A DNA stretch of 7,496 bases from Hyphomicrobiales bacterium (GCA_021775835.1 JAJFHC010000275.1:1-7496); one strand, 5' to 3'; positions 1 through 7,268 are shown, numbered from the stretch's first letter. Numbers and translations are program-made. Notes: generated by a model from the letters alone, not told the origin.

Positions 1-485
1 TGCGATGCATCCGGTGCGGTGCGTGCATGAATCACTGTCCTGTATATCAAGCCGTCGGTGGTCACGCGTACGGCTGGGTTTATCCCGGTCCCATGGGTGC
101 TGTCCTGACTCCCTCGCTGATCGGGGTCGAGGAAGCCGGTCAACTGCCAAACGCTTCGACATTTTGCGGACGCTGCGAGGCGGTCTGCCCGATGCGTATA
201 CCCTTGCCGAAAATGATGCGTCACTGGCGGGAACGGGAGTTTGAAAAGCACATGGGCTCCGCTTCAGCGCGATATGGATTATCGTTGTGGAGCGCACTGG
301 CAAGCCGTCCCAGGCTCTATCACCTAGCGTCTTCGGTGGCCGTGAGAGCCTTGAGGATCATGAGTCTGGGTCGTGGCTATCTCAAATCCGCGCCACTGGC
401 GGCCGGATGGGTTCGACACCGGGATCTGCCGGCACCTCAGGGGCGCACGTTCCAGCAGATGTGGCGCGAGCGGGGGAGCGATTGA
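1..485 (+). CDS. lutB: Lactate-utilisation iron-sulfur protein LutB (LldF/YkgF family), C-terminal part
   Basis: The reading frame is open from the left edge (first full codon at 3) to the TGA at 483-485, so this is the C-terminal part of a gene that starts outside the window. It opens inside a ferredoxin-like cluster motif, Cys-x2-Cys-x2-Cys-x3-Cys-Pro (Cys codons at 6, 15, 24 and 36), read as CIRCGACMNHCPVY. A stretch typical of the family follows (GGHAYGWVYPGP), then a second cysteine group, FCGRCEAVCP (Cys codons at 165, 174 and 186). The tail with DLPAPQGRTF matches the usual LutB C-terminus. In the known LutABC system this subunit carries 4Fe-4S clusters and works in the cytoplasm with LutA and LutC to oxidise L-lactate to pyruvate. 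The internal ATG at 27 is not the start, because it lies within the cluster motif. The partner lutA would be expected further left. The true substrate could be a related 2-hydroxy acid. Confidence 0.93.
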   Translation, partial: RCIRCGACMNHCPVYQAVGGHAYGWVYPGPMGAVLTPSLIGVEEAGQLPNASTFCGRCEAVCPMRIPLPKMMRHWREREFEKHMGSASARYGLSLWSALASRPRLYHLASSVAVRALRIMSLGRGYLKSAPLAAGWVRHRDLPAPQGRTFQQMWRERGSD

Positions 486-1184
486 ATGTCCGAACGCTCC
501 GCCCGCGACGCCGAAAACCGTAGCGCCATCCTGTCAAAAATCAAACGCTCGCTGAGTACTACCGCCGACGACACATCACGCAGTGAAACGGTTCACCGGC
601 GCCTTGCCGAACATAGGGCCGGCATCATACCGGAACGGGGCAATGTCACGCCGGATGAACAGGTTGCCCTGTTCTCGACCATGATGGAACGGGCATCCGC
701 GACTGTTGCGACGGTGGGTTCGGCCGATGAGATTCCCGCCGCTATCACCAGCTATCTGAAATCAAACAACCTACCGGCAAAATTTCGCACAGGAGACGAC
801 GAACTGATCTCGTCCGTCAAATGGTCCGAGCACCCCTTGCTCGAGGTCGACCGAGGCCCCGCCCAGGCGGATGACCATGTGTCGTTATCGGCAGCCTTTG
901 GCGCGGTCGCGGAGAGTGGCACGCTGGTGTTGCATTCCGGCAGCGACAATCCAACAACGCTCAACTTTCTACCTGAGAACCACATTGTCGTTGTCAGAGC
1001 CAGCGACGTGGCCGGCGACTATGAGACCGTGTGGTCCAGGATACGTGAAAAGTTCGGTTCCGGACTCATGCCGCGAACCGTGAACATGGTCAGCGGACCG
1101 TCTCGCACTGGCGACATCGAACAGACCATTTTCCTCGGCGCTCATGGCCCCAAGAAACTCCATATCATCATACTGAATGGATAG
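486..1184 (+). CDS. lutC: Lactate-utilisation protein LutC (LldG/YkgG family, LUD domain)
   Basis: This 232-residue protein has a LUD domain, the third component of LutABC-type L-lactate oxidation in the cytoplasm. The diagnostic block runs from about residue 143: AESGTLVLHSG, then NPTTLNFLPENHIVVV, then a conserved tail with a SGPSRTGDIEQ segment before the C-terminus. In LUD proteins the segment SGPSRTADIE is the best-known signature, and here it reads SGPSRTGDIEQT. The N-terminal 60 residues are variable and charged, as in relatives. The length is typical of the family. The ATG at 486 directly follows the lutB stop at 483-485, and a purine-rich Shine-Dalgarno (GGGGGAG) lies about 8 bases upstream inside the lutB end. 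The two genes are therefore translationally linked and surely co-transcribed. The exact chemical role of LutC is not settled in the family, and nothing here narrows it. Confidence 0.94.
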   Translation: MSERSARDAENRSAILSKIKRSLSTTADDTSRSETVHRRLAEHRAGIIPERGNVTPDEQVALFSTMMERASATVATVGSADEIPAAITSYLKSNNLPAKFRTGDDELISSVKWSEHPLLEVDRGPAQADDHVSLSAAFGAVAESGTLVLHSGSDNPTTLNFLPENHIVVVRASDVAGDYETVWSRIREKFGSGLMPRTVNMVSGPSRTGDIEQTIFLGAHGPKKLHIIILNG

Positions 1185-1210
1185 CCCCGGAAACTCGGAG
1201 GTTTGACGTC

Positions 1211-1831
1211 ATGCCGTTTCAGAACCGTGTCGATCCATTTGGCACAATTGCCGCCGTTGCCGACCGGGGTACCATGATGGGCAACCGTGGCGGACGCATT
1301 CACCGGCCAGACCAAACCCTCAGCCGCAGGCAGTGGGCCTCCAAGGCTTGGATCATCTGTGTCACCGAGTTTAAGAACCGGCAACGTCCGAACATGATGA
1401 TGCCGAACAGCTACACCGAATTGTTCTTCCTTGATGAGGCAACCGCCATGGCTGCAGGTCACCGTCCCTGTTACGAATGCCGCCGTGCCGACGCCAACCG
1501 GTTCGCCGATTGCTGGCGTCAGGGACACGACATTTCGGAAATTGTCAGGGCCGGCATGATGGACGATCGACTGCACGAGGAACGCCGTGTGTCATGCAGG
1601 ACCAAGATTCCGTTGAAGACCCATGCGGGGCGCCTTCCCGATGGCGCCATGATCGTGCTCGACAATAAACCCTGGCTCGTTTGCCGAGGCGGCATCCTTG
1701 AATGGTCTTTTGCCGGTTATGGGAAAGTTCGCACGATACCGGATGAACCGGTAGAGGTTCTCACGCCACCCTCGACACTCAAGACACTCGTGGCCGGATA
1801 TACCGTCGCCCTGCATCCTAGCGCTCTATGA
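1211..1831 (+). CDS. Conserved protein of unknown function with Ada-like Cys-x2-Cys motif
   Basis: This is a 206-residue soluble protein without signal peptide or membrane segments. I recognise it as a type of conserved hypothetical protein but know no assigned function. The start is supported by GGAGG at 1197-1201, 9 bases before the ATG. It begins 26 bases after lutC, so it probably lies in the lut transcript. Residues 21-50 hold GNRGGRIH and a Trp-rich segment ending WIIC. Residues 68-92 (YTELFFLDEA, then AAGHRPCYECRR) closely resemble the second half of the zinc site in the N-terminal domain of the DNA-repair protein Ada, where a similar FF...EA.AAG.RPC..C run supplies two of four zinc-binding cysteines. 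Here those cysteines are Cys87 and Cys90. The other pair is not obvious, with only Cys50, Cys101, Cys129 and Cys158 available. The C-terminal half (LPDGAMIVLDNKPWLV, then WSFAGYGK and a VLTPPST stretch) looks like a small beta domain. Metal or DNA binding is inference. The gene end overlaps the convergent glycerate kinase by 14 bases. Confidence 0.85.
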   Translation: MPFQNRVDPFGTIAAVADRGTMMGNRGGRIHRPDQTLSRRQWASKAWIICVTEFKNRQRPNMMMPNSYTELFFLDEATAMAAGHRPCYECRRADANRFADCWRQGHDISEIVRAGMMDDRLHEERRVSCRTKIPLKTHAGRLPDGAMIVLDNKPWLVCRGGILEWSFAGYGKVRTIPDEPVEVLTPPSTLKTLVAGYTVALHPSAL

Positions 1832-3086
1832 CAATGGCCCGGAAATCGTTGACGTTGGTCAGTGTCGGTCCGGTGATGACCAAGCCACCGACCGCCTCGA
1901 AAAACCCATAAGCGTCATTGTTCTCAAGGCAGGTCGTGGCGTCCGCTCCGGCATTTCCTGCATCAACCAGTGTCTCGGGCAGAACCACCGCACCTGCGTT
2001 ATCTTCAGACCCGTCAATGCCGTCAGTATCGCCTGCAAATGCCGAGATCGATGGGTGACCCTCAAGTGCCATGGCCAGCCCCAGCGCGAACTCCGCATTG
2101 GGGCCACCGCGGCCTTTGCCGGTCAACGTGACGGTCGTCTCGCCACCGGACAAAACAACGGCTGGCGCAGAGACCGGACCGTTGCTATCGGCAATCGCAC
2201 GGGCAACGGCCGCCTGTGTCTTCCCGACTTCTCTGGATTCACCTTCGATGGCATCGCCCAGAATGTGTAGATTGTAGCCTTCCGCGCGCGCCAGTTCAGA
2301 AGCGGCATCCAGTGCCATGGCAGGCGTCGCGATCATGCGGGTGTCGACACGTGCAAAACGGGGATCGTCGGCATCGGGCGTTTCCGCAAGCTCGCTTTCG
2401 AGGAAATCGCGCATCGGTCCTGTCAGAACGATCCCGTACCTCCCGATGATGGCGCGTGCATCGGCGGCGGTCGAGGGATCGGGAACAGTCGGGCCGGATG
2501 CGACCGCTGCGGGATCGTCGCCAGGGATATCGGATATCAGCAAGGAGACCACACGGGCAGGATAAGCCGCTGCAGCCAACCGCCCACCCTTGATGGCAGA
2601 GAGGTGCTTGCGCACACAGTTCATTTCGGAAATCGTTGCGCCGCAGGCCAGCAACTGACGGTTCAGATCCTGCTTGTCCTCAAGGGTCAGACCTTCTGCC
2701 GGTGCGCTCATGAGTGCCGATCCACCACCGGATATCAGGCACAAGACCAGATCATCCTCGCTGAGATCGGAGACAAGCTCGACAATGCGTACGGCAGCGG
2801 CCTGCCCCGCTGCATCGGGAACAGGGTGGGATGCTTCAACGATTTCAACGTGCTCGCAAGGCACACCATGACCGTAACGGGTGATGACCAGACCCTCCAG
2901 TGGCCCGTCCCAATGCGTTTCCACGGCCGCTGCCATCGCCGCAGATGCTTTGCCTGCGCCGATCACGACAGTGCGTCCCGTGGGTTTCTCGGGCAGGTGA
3001 TCCTTGATGCAGAGTTTCGGATCCGCCGCGGCAACGGCTGCGCGAAACAGGTCCTCGAGAAACGCCCGCTGGTTGTTCTTGGTCAT
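1818..3086 (-). CDS. Glycerate 2-kinase (MOFRL family, GckA/TtuD type)
   Basis: This cytoplasmic kinase is expected to convert D-glycerate and ATP to 2-phosphoglycerate, feeding lower glycolysis. With the start used here it has 422 residues, normal for the family. The N-terminal DUF4147 domain shows GAGKASAAM near residue 43, the phosphate-binding run SGGGSAL at about 119-125 and NCVRKHLSAIKGG at about 156-168. The C-terminal MOFRL domain shows GKGRGGPNAEFAL at about 323, GDTDGIDG at about 352-359 and the closing GPTLTNVND near 406-414. All hallmark motifs are intact. I chose the ATG at 3086-3084 because the protein then begins MTKNNQRAFLEDLF, as relatives do, and a weak purine stretch (GGAACGGAAAC) precedes it. 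The in-frame ATGs at 3134 and 3116 have no ribosome site and would add 16 or 10 unconserved residues. Which name applies (gckA or ttuD) cannot be decided. A role in hydroxypyruvate, glyoxylate or tartrate breakdown is possible. The gene diverges from the aminotransferase. Confidence 0.93.
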   Translation of the reverse strand: MTKNNQRAFLEDLFRAAVAAADPKLCIKDHLPEKPTGRTVVIGAGKASAAMAAAVETHWDGPLEGLVITRYGHGVPCEHVEIVEASHPVPDAAGQAAAVRIVELVSDLSEDDLVLCLISGGGSALMSAPAEGLTLEDKQDLNRQLLACGATISEMNCVRKHLSAIKGGRLAAAAYPARVVSLLISDIPGDDPAAVASGPTVPDPSTAADARAIIGRYGIVLTGPMRDFLESELAETPDADDPRFARVDTRMIATPAMALDAASELARAEGYNLHILGDAIEGESREVGKTQAAVARAIADSNGPVSAPAVVLSGGETTVTLTGKGRGGPNAEFALGLAMALEGHPSISAFAGDTDGIDGSEDNAGAVVLPETLVDAGNAGADATTCLENNDAYGFFEAVGGLVITGPTLTNVNDFRAIVIER

Positions 3087-3139
3087 GTTTCCGTTCCGAA
3101 CTCTTGTGAACCCCATGGTTTTGGGTATTGTCAAACCAG

Positions 3140-3153
3140 ACGGAGTGCTCCGT
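3140..3153. repeat. Inverted repeat, 6-base arms with 2-base spacer (candidate operator)
   Basis: ACGGAG-TG-CTCCGT is a perfect inverted repeat. It would cover the predicted start of the kinase transcript, where a bound repressor could block the minus-strand promoter. Its centre lies 31.5 bases (about three helical turns) from the centre of the second inverted repeat, but the half-sites differ in sequence, so the two need not bind the same protein. Confidence 0.4.
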
Positions 3154-3169
3154 ATCCCCAGATCCTATA

Positions 3170-3186
3170 GACTGTCAAGAACAGTC
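3170..3186. repeat. Inverted repeat, 6-base arms with 5-base spacer (candidate operator)
   Basis: GACTGT-CAAGA-ACAGTC is a perfect inverted repeat. It overlaps the minus-strand TTGACA candidate and touches the plus-strand TATAGA candidate, which is the place expected for an operator controlling both directions. The form (6-base arms, 17 bases overall) fits a dimeric helix-turn-helix regulator, but I cannot name a family. Confidence 0.45.
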
Positions 3187-3233
3187 CGGCCATGGCCCTC
3201 TCAAATTCGAACTTCGCTACGGAAGGCGATCTA

Positions 3234-4583
3234 ATGCTTAAACACTCGAATGCCTCGCGAATCCTGCACCGCCAACTGGGCGTTGATTATCCCACAGCGG
3301 TCGGAGGCGAAGGTGCTTTCATTATCGATGGCCAAGGTGAGAAGTATCTCGATGCCTCCGGAGGGGCTGCTGTTTCCTGCCTTGGGCACGGGCACCCTGC
3401 GGTGATCGACGCGATCAAGGCTCAGTTGGATACGATCGCTTTCGCCCACACCGGGTTCTTTACCAACCAACCGGCTGAGGAACTGGCGGAGTGGCTTATC
3501 GACCGTGGGCCCGACGGGATGGGCAAGGTCTACTTCGTATCTGGGGGATCAGAGGCGACCGAGGCTGCGCTGAAACTTACCCGCCAGGTTCATGTGGAGC
3601 GGGGCGAACCGCAGCGTGACCGGATCGTGTCGCGGTTGCAGTCCTACCATGGCAACACACTGGGCGCGCTTTCGGTCGGCGGCAACCTGATGCGCCGGAA
3701 GCCGTTCGAGCCGATTTTGCTCGATACCGTCAGCCACATTCCACCGTGTTATGCCTATCGGCACCGTCATGCCGGTGAAAGTGACGAGGATTACGGATTG
3801 CGTGCAGCGAAGGCACTGGAGGATGAAATCCTGCGGCTTGGCCAGGACCGGGTGATGGCCTTTGTGGCCGAAACCGTCGTCGGCGCAACGCTTGGCGCCG
3901 TCGCACCGGTACCCGGCTACTTCAAGGAAATCCGGCGCATCTGCGACGCTTATGGTGTGTTCCTCATCCTGGACGAGGTGATGTGCGGAATGGGCCGCAC
4001 CGGCACGTTGTTCGCCTGTGAACAGGACGGCGTGGTTCCTGACATCGTTACAATGGCCAAGGGACTTGGCGGTGGTTATCAACCGATAGGCGCCTTCATG
4101 GTGCGCCAGGGCCTGATCGACACTCTGGAATCAGGGTCGGGCCTGTTCCAGCACGGTCACACCTATATCGGTCATGCGACTGCATGTGCTGCCGGGCTTG
4201 CGGTCCAAAAGGTCATAAGGGACGAAAACCTGCTCGAGCGGGTAGTAGCGGCCGGCGCCGATCTCAAGACGCGGTTACAGAACGCTTTTGCAGACCATTC
4301 CAATGTGGGGGATGTCAGGGGACGTGGCCTGTTCATCGGCATTGAACTGGTCGCCGACAGAGACAGCAAAACACCGTTTGAGGCGGACGCCAAGGTGGCC
4401 GCGAAGATCAAGAAAGCCGCCATGCAAAACAGATTGGTCTGCTATCCCGGCAACGGCACGGCAGATGGCATCTCAGGCGACCATATCCTGCTGGCGCCGC
4501 CTTACATTATCGACGAGGACATTGCCCAGCAAATCGTCGACCGGGTGGCCAAGAGCATCGATGAAGCGATTGGGACTGTTTAA
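3234..4583 (+). CDS. Class III PLP-dependent aminotransferase
   Basis: This 449-residue cytoplasmic enzyme belongs to the class III (omega-amino acid type) aminotransferases, which move an amino group between an amine or amino acid and pyruvate or 2-oxoglutarate. It is full length and all expected elements are present: GHGHPAV near residue 58, the cofactor-phosphate loop SGGSEATE from Ser103, Asp247 in LILDEV (contacts the PLP ring nitrogen), the PLP-binding Lys276 in AKGLGGGYQPIGA, HGHTYIGH about 30 residues later, GRGLFIGIEL, and LLAPPYII near the end. The start at 3234 has a good Shine-Dalgarno, GGAAGG at 3221-3226, seven bases away. The in-frame ATG at 3192 has none and is rejected. The substrate cannot be read from sequence: relatives act on beta-alanine, 4-aminobutyrate, taurine, diamines or glyoxylate. 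The nearby transporter and glycerate kinase suggest catabolism of an imported amino compound rather than biosynthesis (inference). Confidence 0.92.
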   Translation: MLKHSNASRILHRQLGVDYPTAVGGEGAFIIDGQGEKYLDASGGAAVSCLGHGHPAVIDAIKAQLDTIAFAHTGFFTNQPAEELAEWLIDRGPDGMGKVYFVSGGSEATEAALKLTRQVHVERGEPQRDRIVSRLQSYHGNTLGALSVGGNLMRRKPFEPILLDTVSHIPPCYAYRHRHAGESDEDYGLRAAKALEDEILRLGQDRVMAFVAETVVGATLGAVAPVPGYFKEIRRICDAYGVFLILDEVMCGMGRTGTLFACEQDGVVPDIVTMAKGLGGGYQPIGAFMVRQGLIDTLESGSGLFQHGHTYIGHATACAAGLAVQKVIRDENLLERVVAAGADLKTRLQNAFADHSNVGDVRGRGLFIGIELVADRDSKTPFEADAKVAAKIKKAAMQNRLVCYPGNGTADGISGDHILLAPPYIIDEDIAQQIVDRVAKSIDEAIGTV

Positions 4584-4610
4584 CCTGCCCCTGGCCGGGC
4601 GGTCGTAAAC

Positions 4611-4649
4611 ACCGGCCCTGATCGACATCGTGTGTCATTCAGGACCGGT
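4611..4649. terminator. Imperfect hairpin between convergent genes (possible bidirectional terminator)
   Basis: In the 72-base gap between the ends of the aminotransferase and the permease genes, ACCGGCCCTGA (4611-4621) and TCAGGACCGGT (4639-4649) form an 11-base inverted repeat with one mismatch and a 17-base loop. In minus-strand RNA the odd pair is a tolerated G-U, in plus-strand RNA a C-A. The following T runs are short (TTATT on plus, TTT on minus), so it is a weak intrinsic terminator at best. Its place between converging genes is the main support. Confidence 0.4.
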
Positions 4650-4655
4650 TATTGA

Positions 4656-7268
4656 TCAGGTTGTCTTCCGACGCCTCAACTGCAGCATTACGATGAGTCC
4701 GAGAAGCAGCAGAGCCGGGATGTAAAGGACTTCCTTGTAGATACGATCGGTTTTCTGTTTGATTGCCGCGACTTTTACCGGTTCGTCGCCATAGTAGTCG
4801 AACAGCTTGCCGATGTTTTCAAAGAAGGGGGTACCCGGCAAGGGCTCTTCAATTTTCGCCTGGCCGTCCTCCACTGTAACCGTCAGTCCGGCCTTGCGCA
4901 ATCGAGCGACCGCTTCTGCCTGGTCACCCAGCGGTATCAGTATTGTCGTTGATTCCATTTTTCCGGTGTTGAAATTGGGACCGGATACGGCAATCAACAT
5001 TGTCCCGCTGGCGGGTGCTGCCCCTACAACTTCATACACTTTCGTCGGGTCGACTTCGATGTACGGCGGTGAAATCTGGTCGAGCCAAAACCCCGGCCGG
5101 AACAACGTGAATGCAATGAGCAGCAAAGCTGCAGATTCCCATAATCGGTTTTTTGTCAGGAACCAACTCTGCGTCGACGCTGCAAACAACATCATTGCCA
5201 TGGTTGCTATCACAAAAACGAAGACCGCCTTCAGAGGCGAGACGTCGATCAGAAGAAGTTCCGTGTTGAAAATAAACAGGAACGGCAACAAGGCTGTGCG
5301 AATATCATAGGCAAAGCCCTGCAGACCGGTTTTGATCGGGTCACCACCGGAAATTGCTGCCGCCGCAAAAGCCGCAAGCCCCACCGGCGGCGTGTCATCG
5401 GCGAGAATGCCGAAATAGAACACAAACAGATGGACGGCGATCAGGGGAACAAGCAAACCGCTCTTGGCACCCAGGGCTACGATCACCGGTGCCATCAGTG
5501 AGGATACGACAATGTAGTTTGCGGTTGTCGGAAGCCCCATGCCCAGAAAGAGACTCATGACAGCCACCAGAATGAGCATGATAAGCAAATGCCCGCCGGA
5601 CAGAAATTCGACGAGTTCGCCGACGACCTGGTGCGCACCGGTCAAGGATATCGAACCGATTATGATGCCGGCAGCGCCCGTGGCAATGCCGATGGAGATC
5701 ATGTTTCTGGACCCGGCGATAACGCCCGCGACCCATTCATCGAGACCCTGTTTCAATGCCGCCTTGATATCACCGCCGCCGCGCATGAGAAGCTTGAGCG
5801 GGTGATGGGTCAGGGCAACGAAGGACATGGCAATAACCGCCCAAAAGGCGGCAAGGCCGGGTGACAGCCGATCAGGGGTTGGCAATATGCACCAGATCAG
5901 GATGACGATCGGCAACACAAAATAGAGACCGGTCAGTGCCGTTTGACCGGCTTTTGGCAACTCGGTGATGGGTGCATCCGGGGCATCCACGATCAGATCT
6001 GGACTGCGCGACGCGACCGCCAGCAACACGAGATAGGCGACGGCGGCAATTACCATGACAGTCGTAAACGACATGTCCGGTGCAACCACCTTGACCCAGC
6101 CAAGCGTGTAGTAAACCGCGCCGAACAGAACGCCCGTCACAATGAACCCGGTGAGAACACCAAGCACTTTACCTATGAAAGTCATGCTTGACGGCGGCTT
6201 CGGCAGGCCCTTGAGGTCCATCTTCATCGCTTCCAGGTGCACGATGTAGACCAGTGCAATGTAGGAGATGAGCGCGGGAAGCAGGGCGTGTTTGAGGATT
6301 TCGGTATAGGGAATGCCCGTGAATTCGGCGATCAGAAAGGCCGCAGCGCCCATAACTGGAGGCATGAGCTGACCATTGGTCGAGGACGCCACTTCCACGG
6401 CGCCGGCTTTCTCAGCGGAGAAACCCGTACGCTTCATCAACGGGATCGTGAATGTGCCGGTGGTTACCGTGTTGGCGATGGAAGAGCCCGAATACAGGCC
6501 GCTCATGGCCGACGCGACCACAGCCGCCTTGGCGGGGCCACCACGCAGATGACCAAGCAGTGCAAAAGCCAGCTTGATGAAATAGTTGCCGGCGCCGGCT
6601 TTCTCGAGAACCGCGCCAAACAATACAAAGAGGAATATCAGCTCCGTCGACACCTTGACGGCGACACCGAACACACCTTCGTCCTGCATCCAGTAATGCC
6701 AAGTCGCTTTACCGAACGAGGCCCCTTTCCACCGGACAACTTCCAGCAGCCATTCGGCATGACCAAAAAAGACGTAACAGACAAAGACGGTGGATATGAT
6801 GAGCAGCGGCAGGCCGAGCGAGCGGTAGACGGCGACGCCCAGAACCAGCATGCCAATGCCCGAAATGACGAGATCGGATGTTGTCGGCAATCCCGCGCGC
6901 ACGGCAATCGCGTCTTTAAATACAATCGCGTACAGACACGTCACAATGCCCAGAATGCCAAGCGCCCAATCATACCAGGGGATCGTATTCTTCGGACTCT
7001 GCTTGAAGAGTGGGAATGCCAGTGCTGCGAGGAATATGGCGAAAGCCAGATGAATACGCCGATATTCCGAACTCGCCAGCAGGATGTTGATGCCGGTTGT
7101 GTCAGTTATGAAGAACGGAACGTTCGAGGCGATATAAAGATGAAAAATGGCCCATAGAAAAGCCACGGTCAGAAAGGTCTTTTTTTGCCACCCCGACGGA
7201 TCGCGGCCCCCGGTGTCAACTTTTGCGACTAAGTCTTCAGCGTCCTGAACGGACATTTCCCTGGCCAT
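4656..7268 (-). CDS. TRAP transporter fused permease (4TM/12TM, TAXI type) with C-terminal DUF3394-like domain
   Basis: This 870-residue inner-membrane protein fuses the small and large TRAP membrane subunits, the form that pairs with TAXI solute receptors. Uptake is driven by an ion gradient, not ATP. A hydrophilic N-terminus (about 28 residues) is followed by the small-subunit helices (about 31-170) and then the DctM-like part, with GLYSGSSIANT at 257-267, STNGQLMPPVMG at 296-307, LGMGLPTTANYIV at 575-587 and ILADDTPPVGLAA at 621-633. These glycine/proline-rich re-entrant segments are intact. After two more helices, about 115 hydrophilic residues (730-845) precede a last helix (846-864) and the tail RRRKTT. 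This matches the DUF3394 extension known on some fused TRAP permeases. Positive charges on the flanking helices place the extension in the periplasm. The start at 7268 has GAGGGGG about 8 bases upstream. The gene lies 156 bases downstream of the receptor gene with a terminator between. The substrate is unknown. Confidence 0.94.
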   Translation of the reverse strand: MAREMSVQDAEDLVAKVDTGGRDPSGWQKKTFLTVAFLWAIFHLYIASNVPFFITDTTGINILLASSEYRRIHLAFAIFLAALAFPLFKQSPKNTIPWYDWALGILGIVTCLYAIVFKDAIAVRAGLPTTSDLVISGIGMLVLGVAVYRSLGLPLLIISTVFVCYVFFGHAEWLLEVVRWKGASFGKATWHYWMQDEGVFGVAVKVSTELIFLFVLFGAVLEKAGAGNYFIKLAFALLGHLRGGPAKAAVVASAMSGLYSGSSIANTVTTGTFTIPLMKRTGFSAEKAGAVEVASSTNGQLMPPVMGAAAFLIAEFTGIPYTEILKHALLPALISYIALVYIVHLEAMKMDLKGLPKPPSSMTFIGKVLGVLTGFIVTGVLFGAVYYTLGWVKVVAPDMSFTTVMVIAAVAYLVLLAVASRSPDLIVDAPDAPITELPKAGQTALTGLYFVLPIVILIWCILPTPDRLSPGLAAFWAVIAMSFVALTHHPLKLLMRGGGDIKAALKQGLDEWVAGVIAGSRNMISIGIATGAAGIIIGSISLTGAHQVVGELVEFLSGGHLLIMLILVAVMSLFLGMGLPTTANYIVVSSLMAPVIVALGAKSGLLVPLIAVHLFVFYFGILADDTPPVGLAAFAAAAISGGDPIKTGLQGFAYDIRTALLPFLFIFNTELLLIDVSPLKAVFVFVIATMAMMLFAASTQSWFLTKNRLWESAALLLIAFTLFRPGFWLDQISPPYIEVDPTKVYEVVGAAPASGTMLIAVSGPNFNTGKMESTTILIPLGDQAEAVARLRKAGLTVTVEDGQAKIEEPLPGTPFFENIGKLFDYYGDEPVKVAAIKQKTDRIYKEVLYIPALLLLGLIVMLQLRRRKTT

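Larger units (their letters stand above)
3087..3233. promoter_or_regulatory. Divergent control region between glycerate kinase and aminotransferase genes
   Basis: These 147 bases separate two divergently transcribed genes and must hold the promoters of both. On the minus strand TTGACA (3178-3173), a 16-base spacer and GATACG (3156-3151) make a plausible but imperfect sigma-70 promoter, with a predicted transcript start near 3144, about 58 bases before the kinase ATG. On the plus strand TATAGA (3166-3171) could be a -10 box, but no convincing -35 box sits at the right distance. Two inverted repeats lie on top of these elements and are listed separately. Shared control of the two flanking genes is inference from the divergent layout. 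No regulator gene is visible in the window. Confidence 0.5.

Noticed and set aside
1142..1576. Minus-strand open frame of 144 codons over the lutC end and the unknown gene
   Set aside because: It spans two genes on the other strand that have good start sites and family features. Nothing recognisable in its product.
2604..3170. Plus-strand open frame of 188 codons opposite the glycerate kinase
   Set aside because: No recognisable motif. It is antisense to conserved kinase motifs and runs into the divergent control region.
3192..3233. Upstream in-frame ATG of the aminotransferase
   Set aside because: It has no Shine-Dalgarno, while the ATG at 3234 has GGAAGG at ideal spacing. The extra 14 residues are not family-like.
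3549..4082. Minus-strand open frame of 177 codons inside the aminotransferase
   Set aside because: Antisense to the conserved core of the aminotransferase including the PLP lysine. No family features.
3087..4583. The aminotransferase and kinase as part of the beta-hydroxyaspartate (bhc) glycolate pathway
   Set aside because: None of the neighbouring bhc-type genes (aldolase, dehydratase, iminosuccinate reductase) is present, and the aminotransferase is class III, unlike the bhc aminotransferase.
6237..7157. Plus-strand open frame of 306 codons opposite the permease
   Set aside because: The composition is rich in His, Arg, Gln and Gly with no domain, and it lies fully antisense to an intact permease with clear motifs. 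It is a GC-driven shadow frame.
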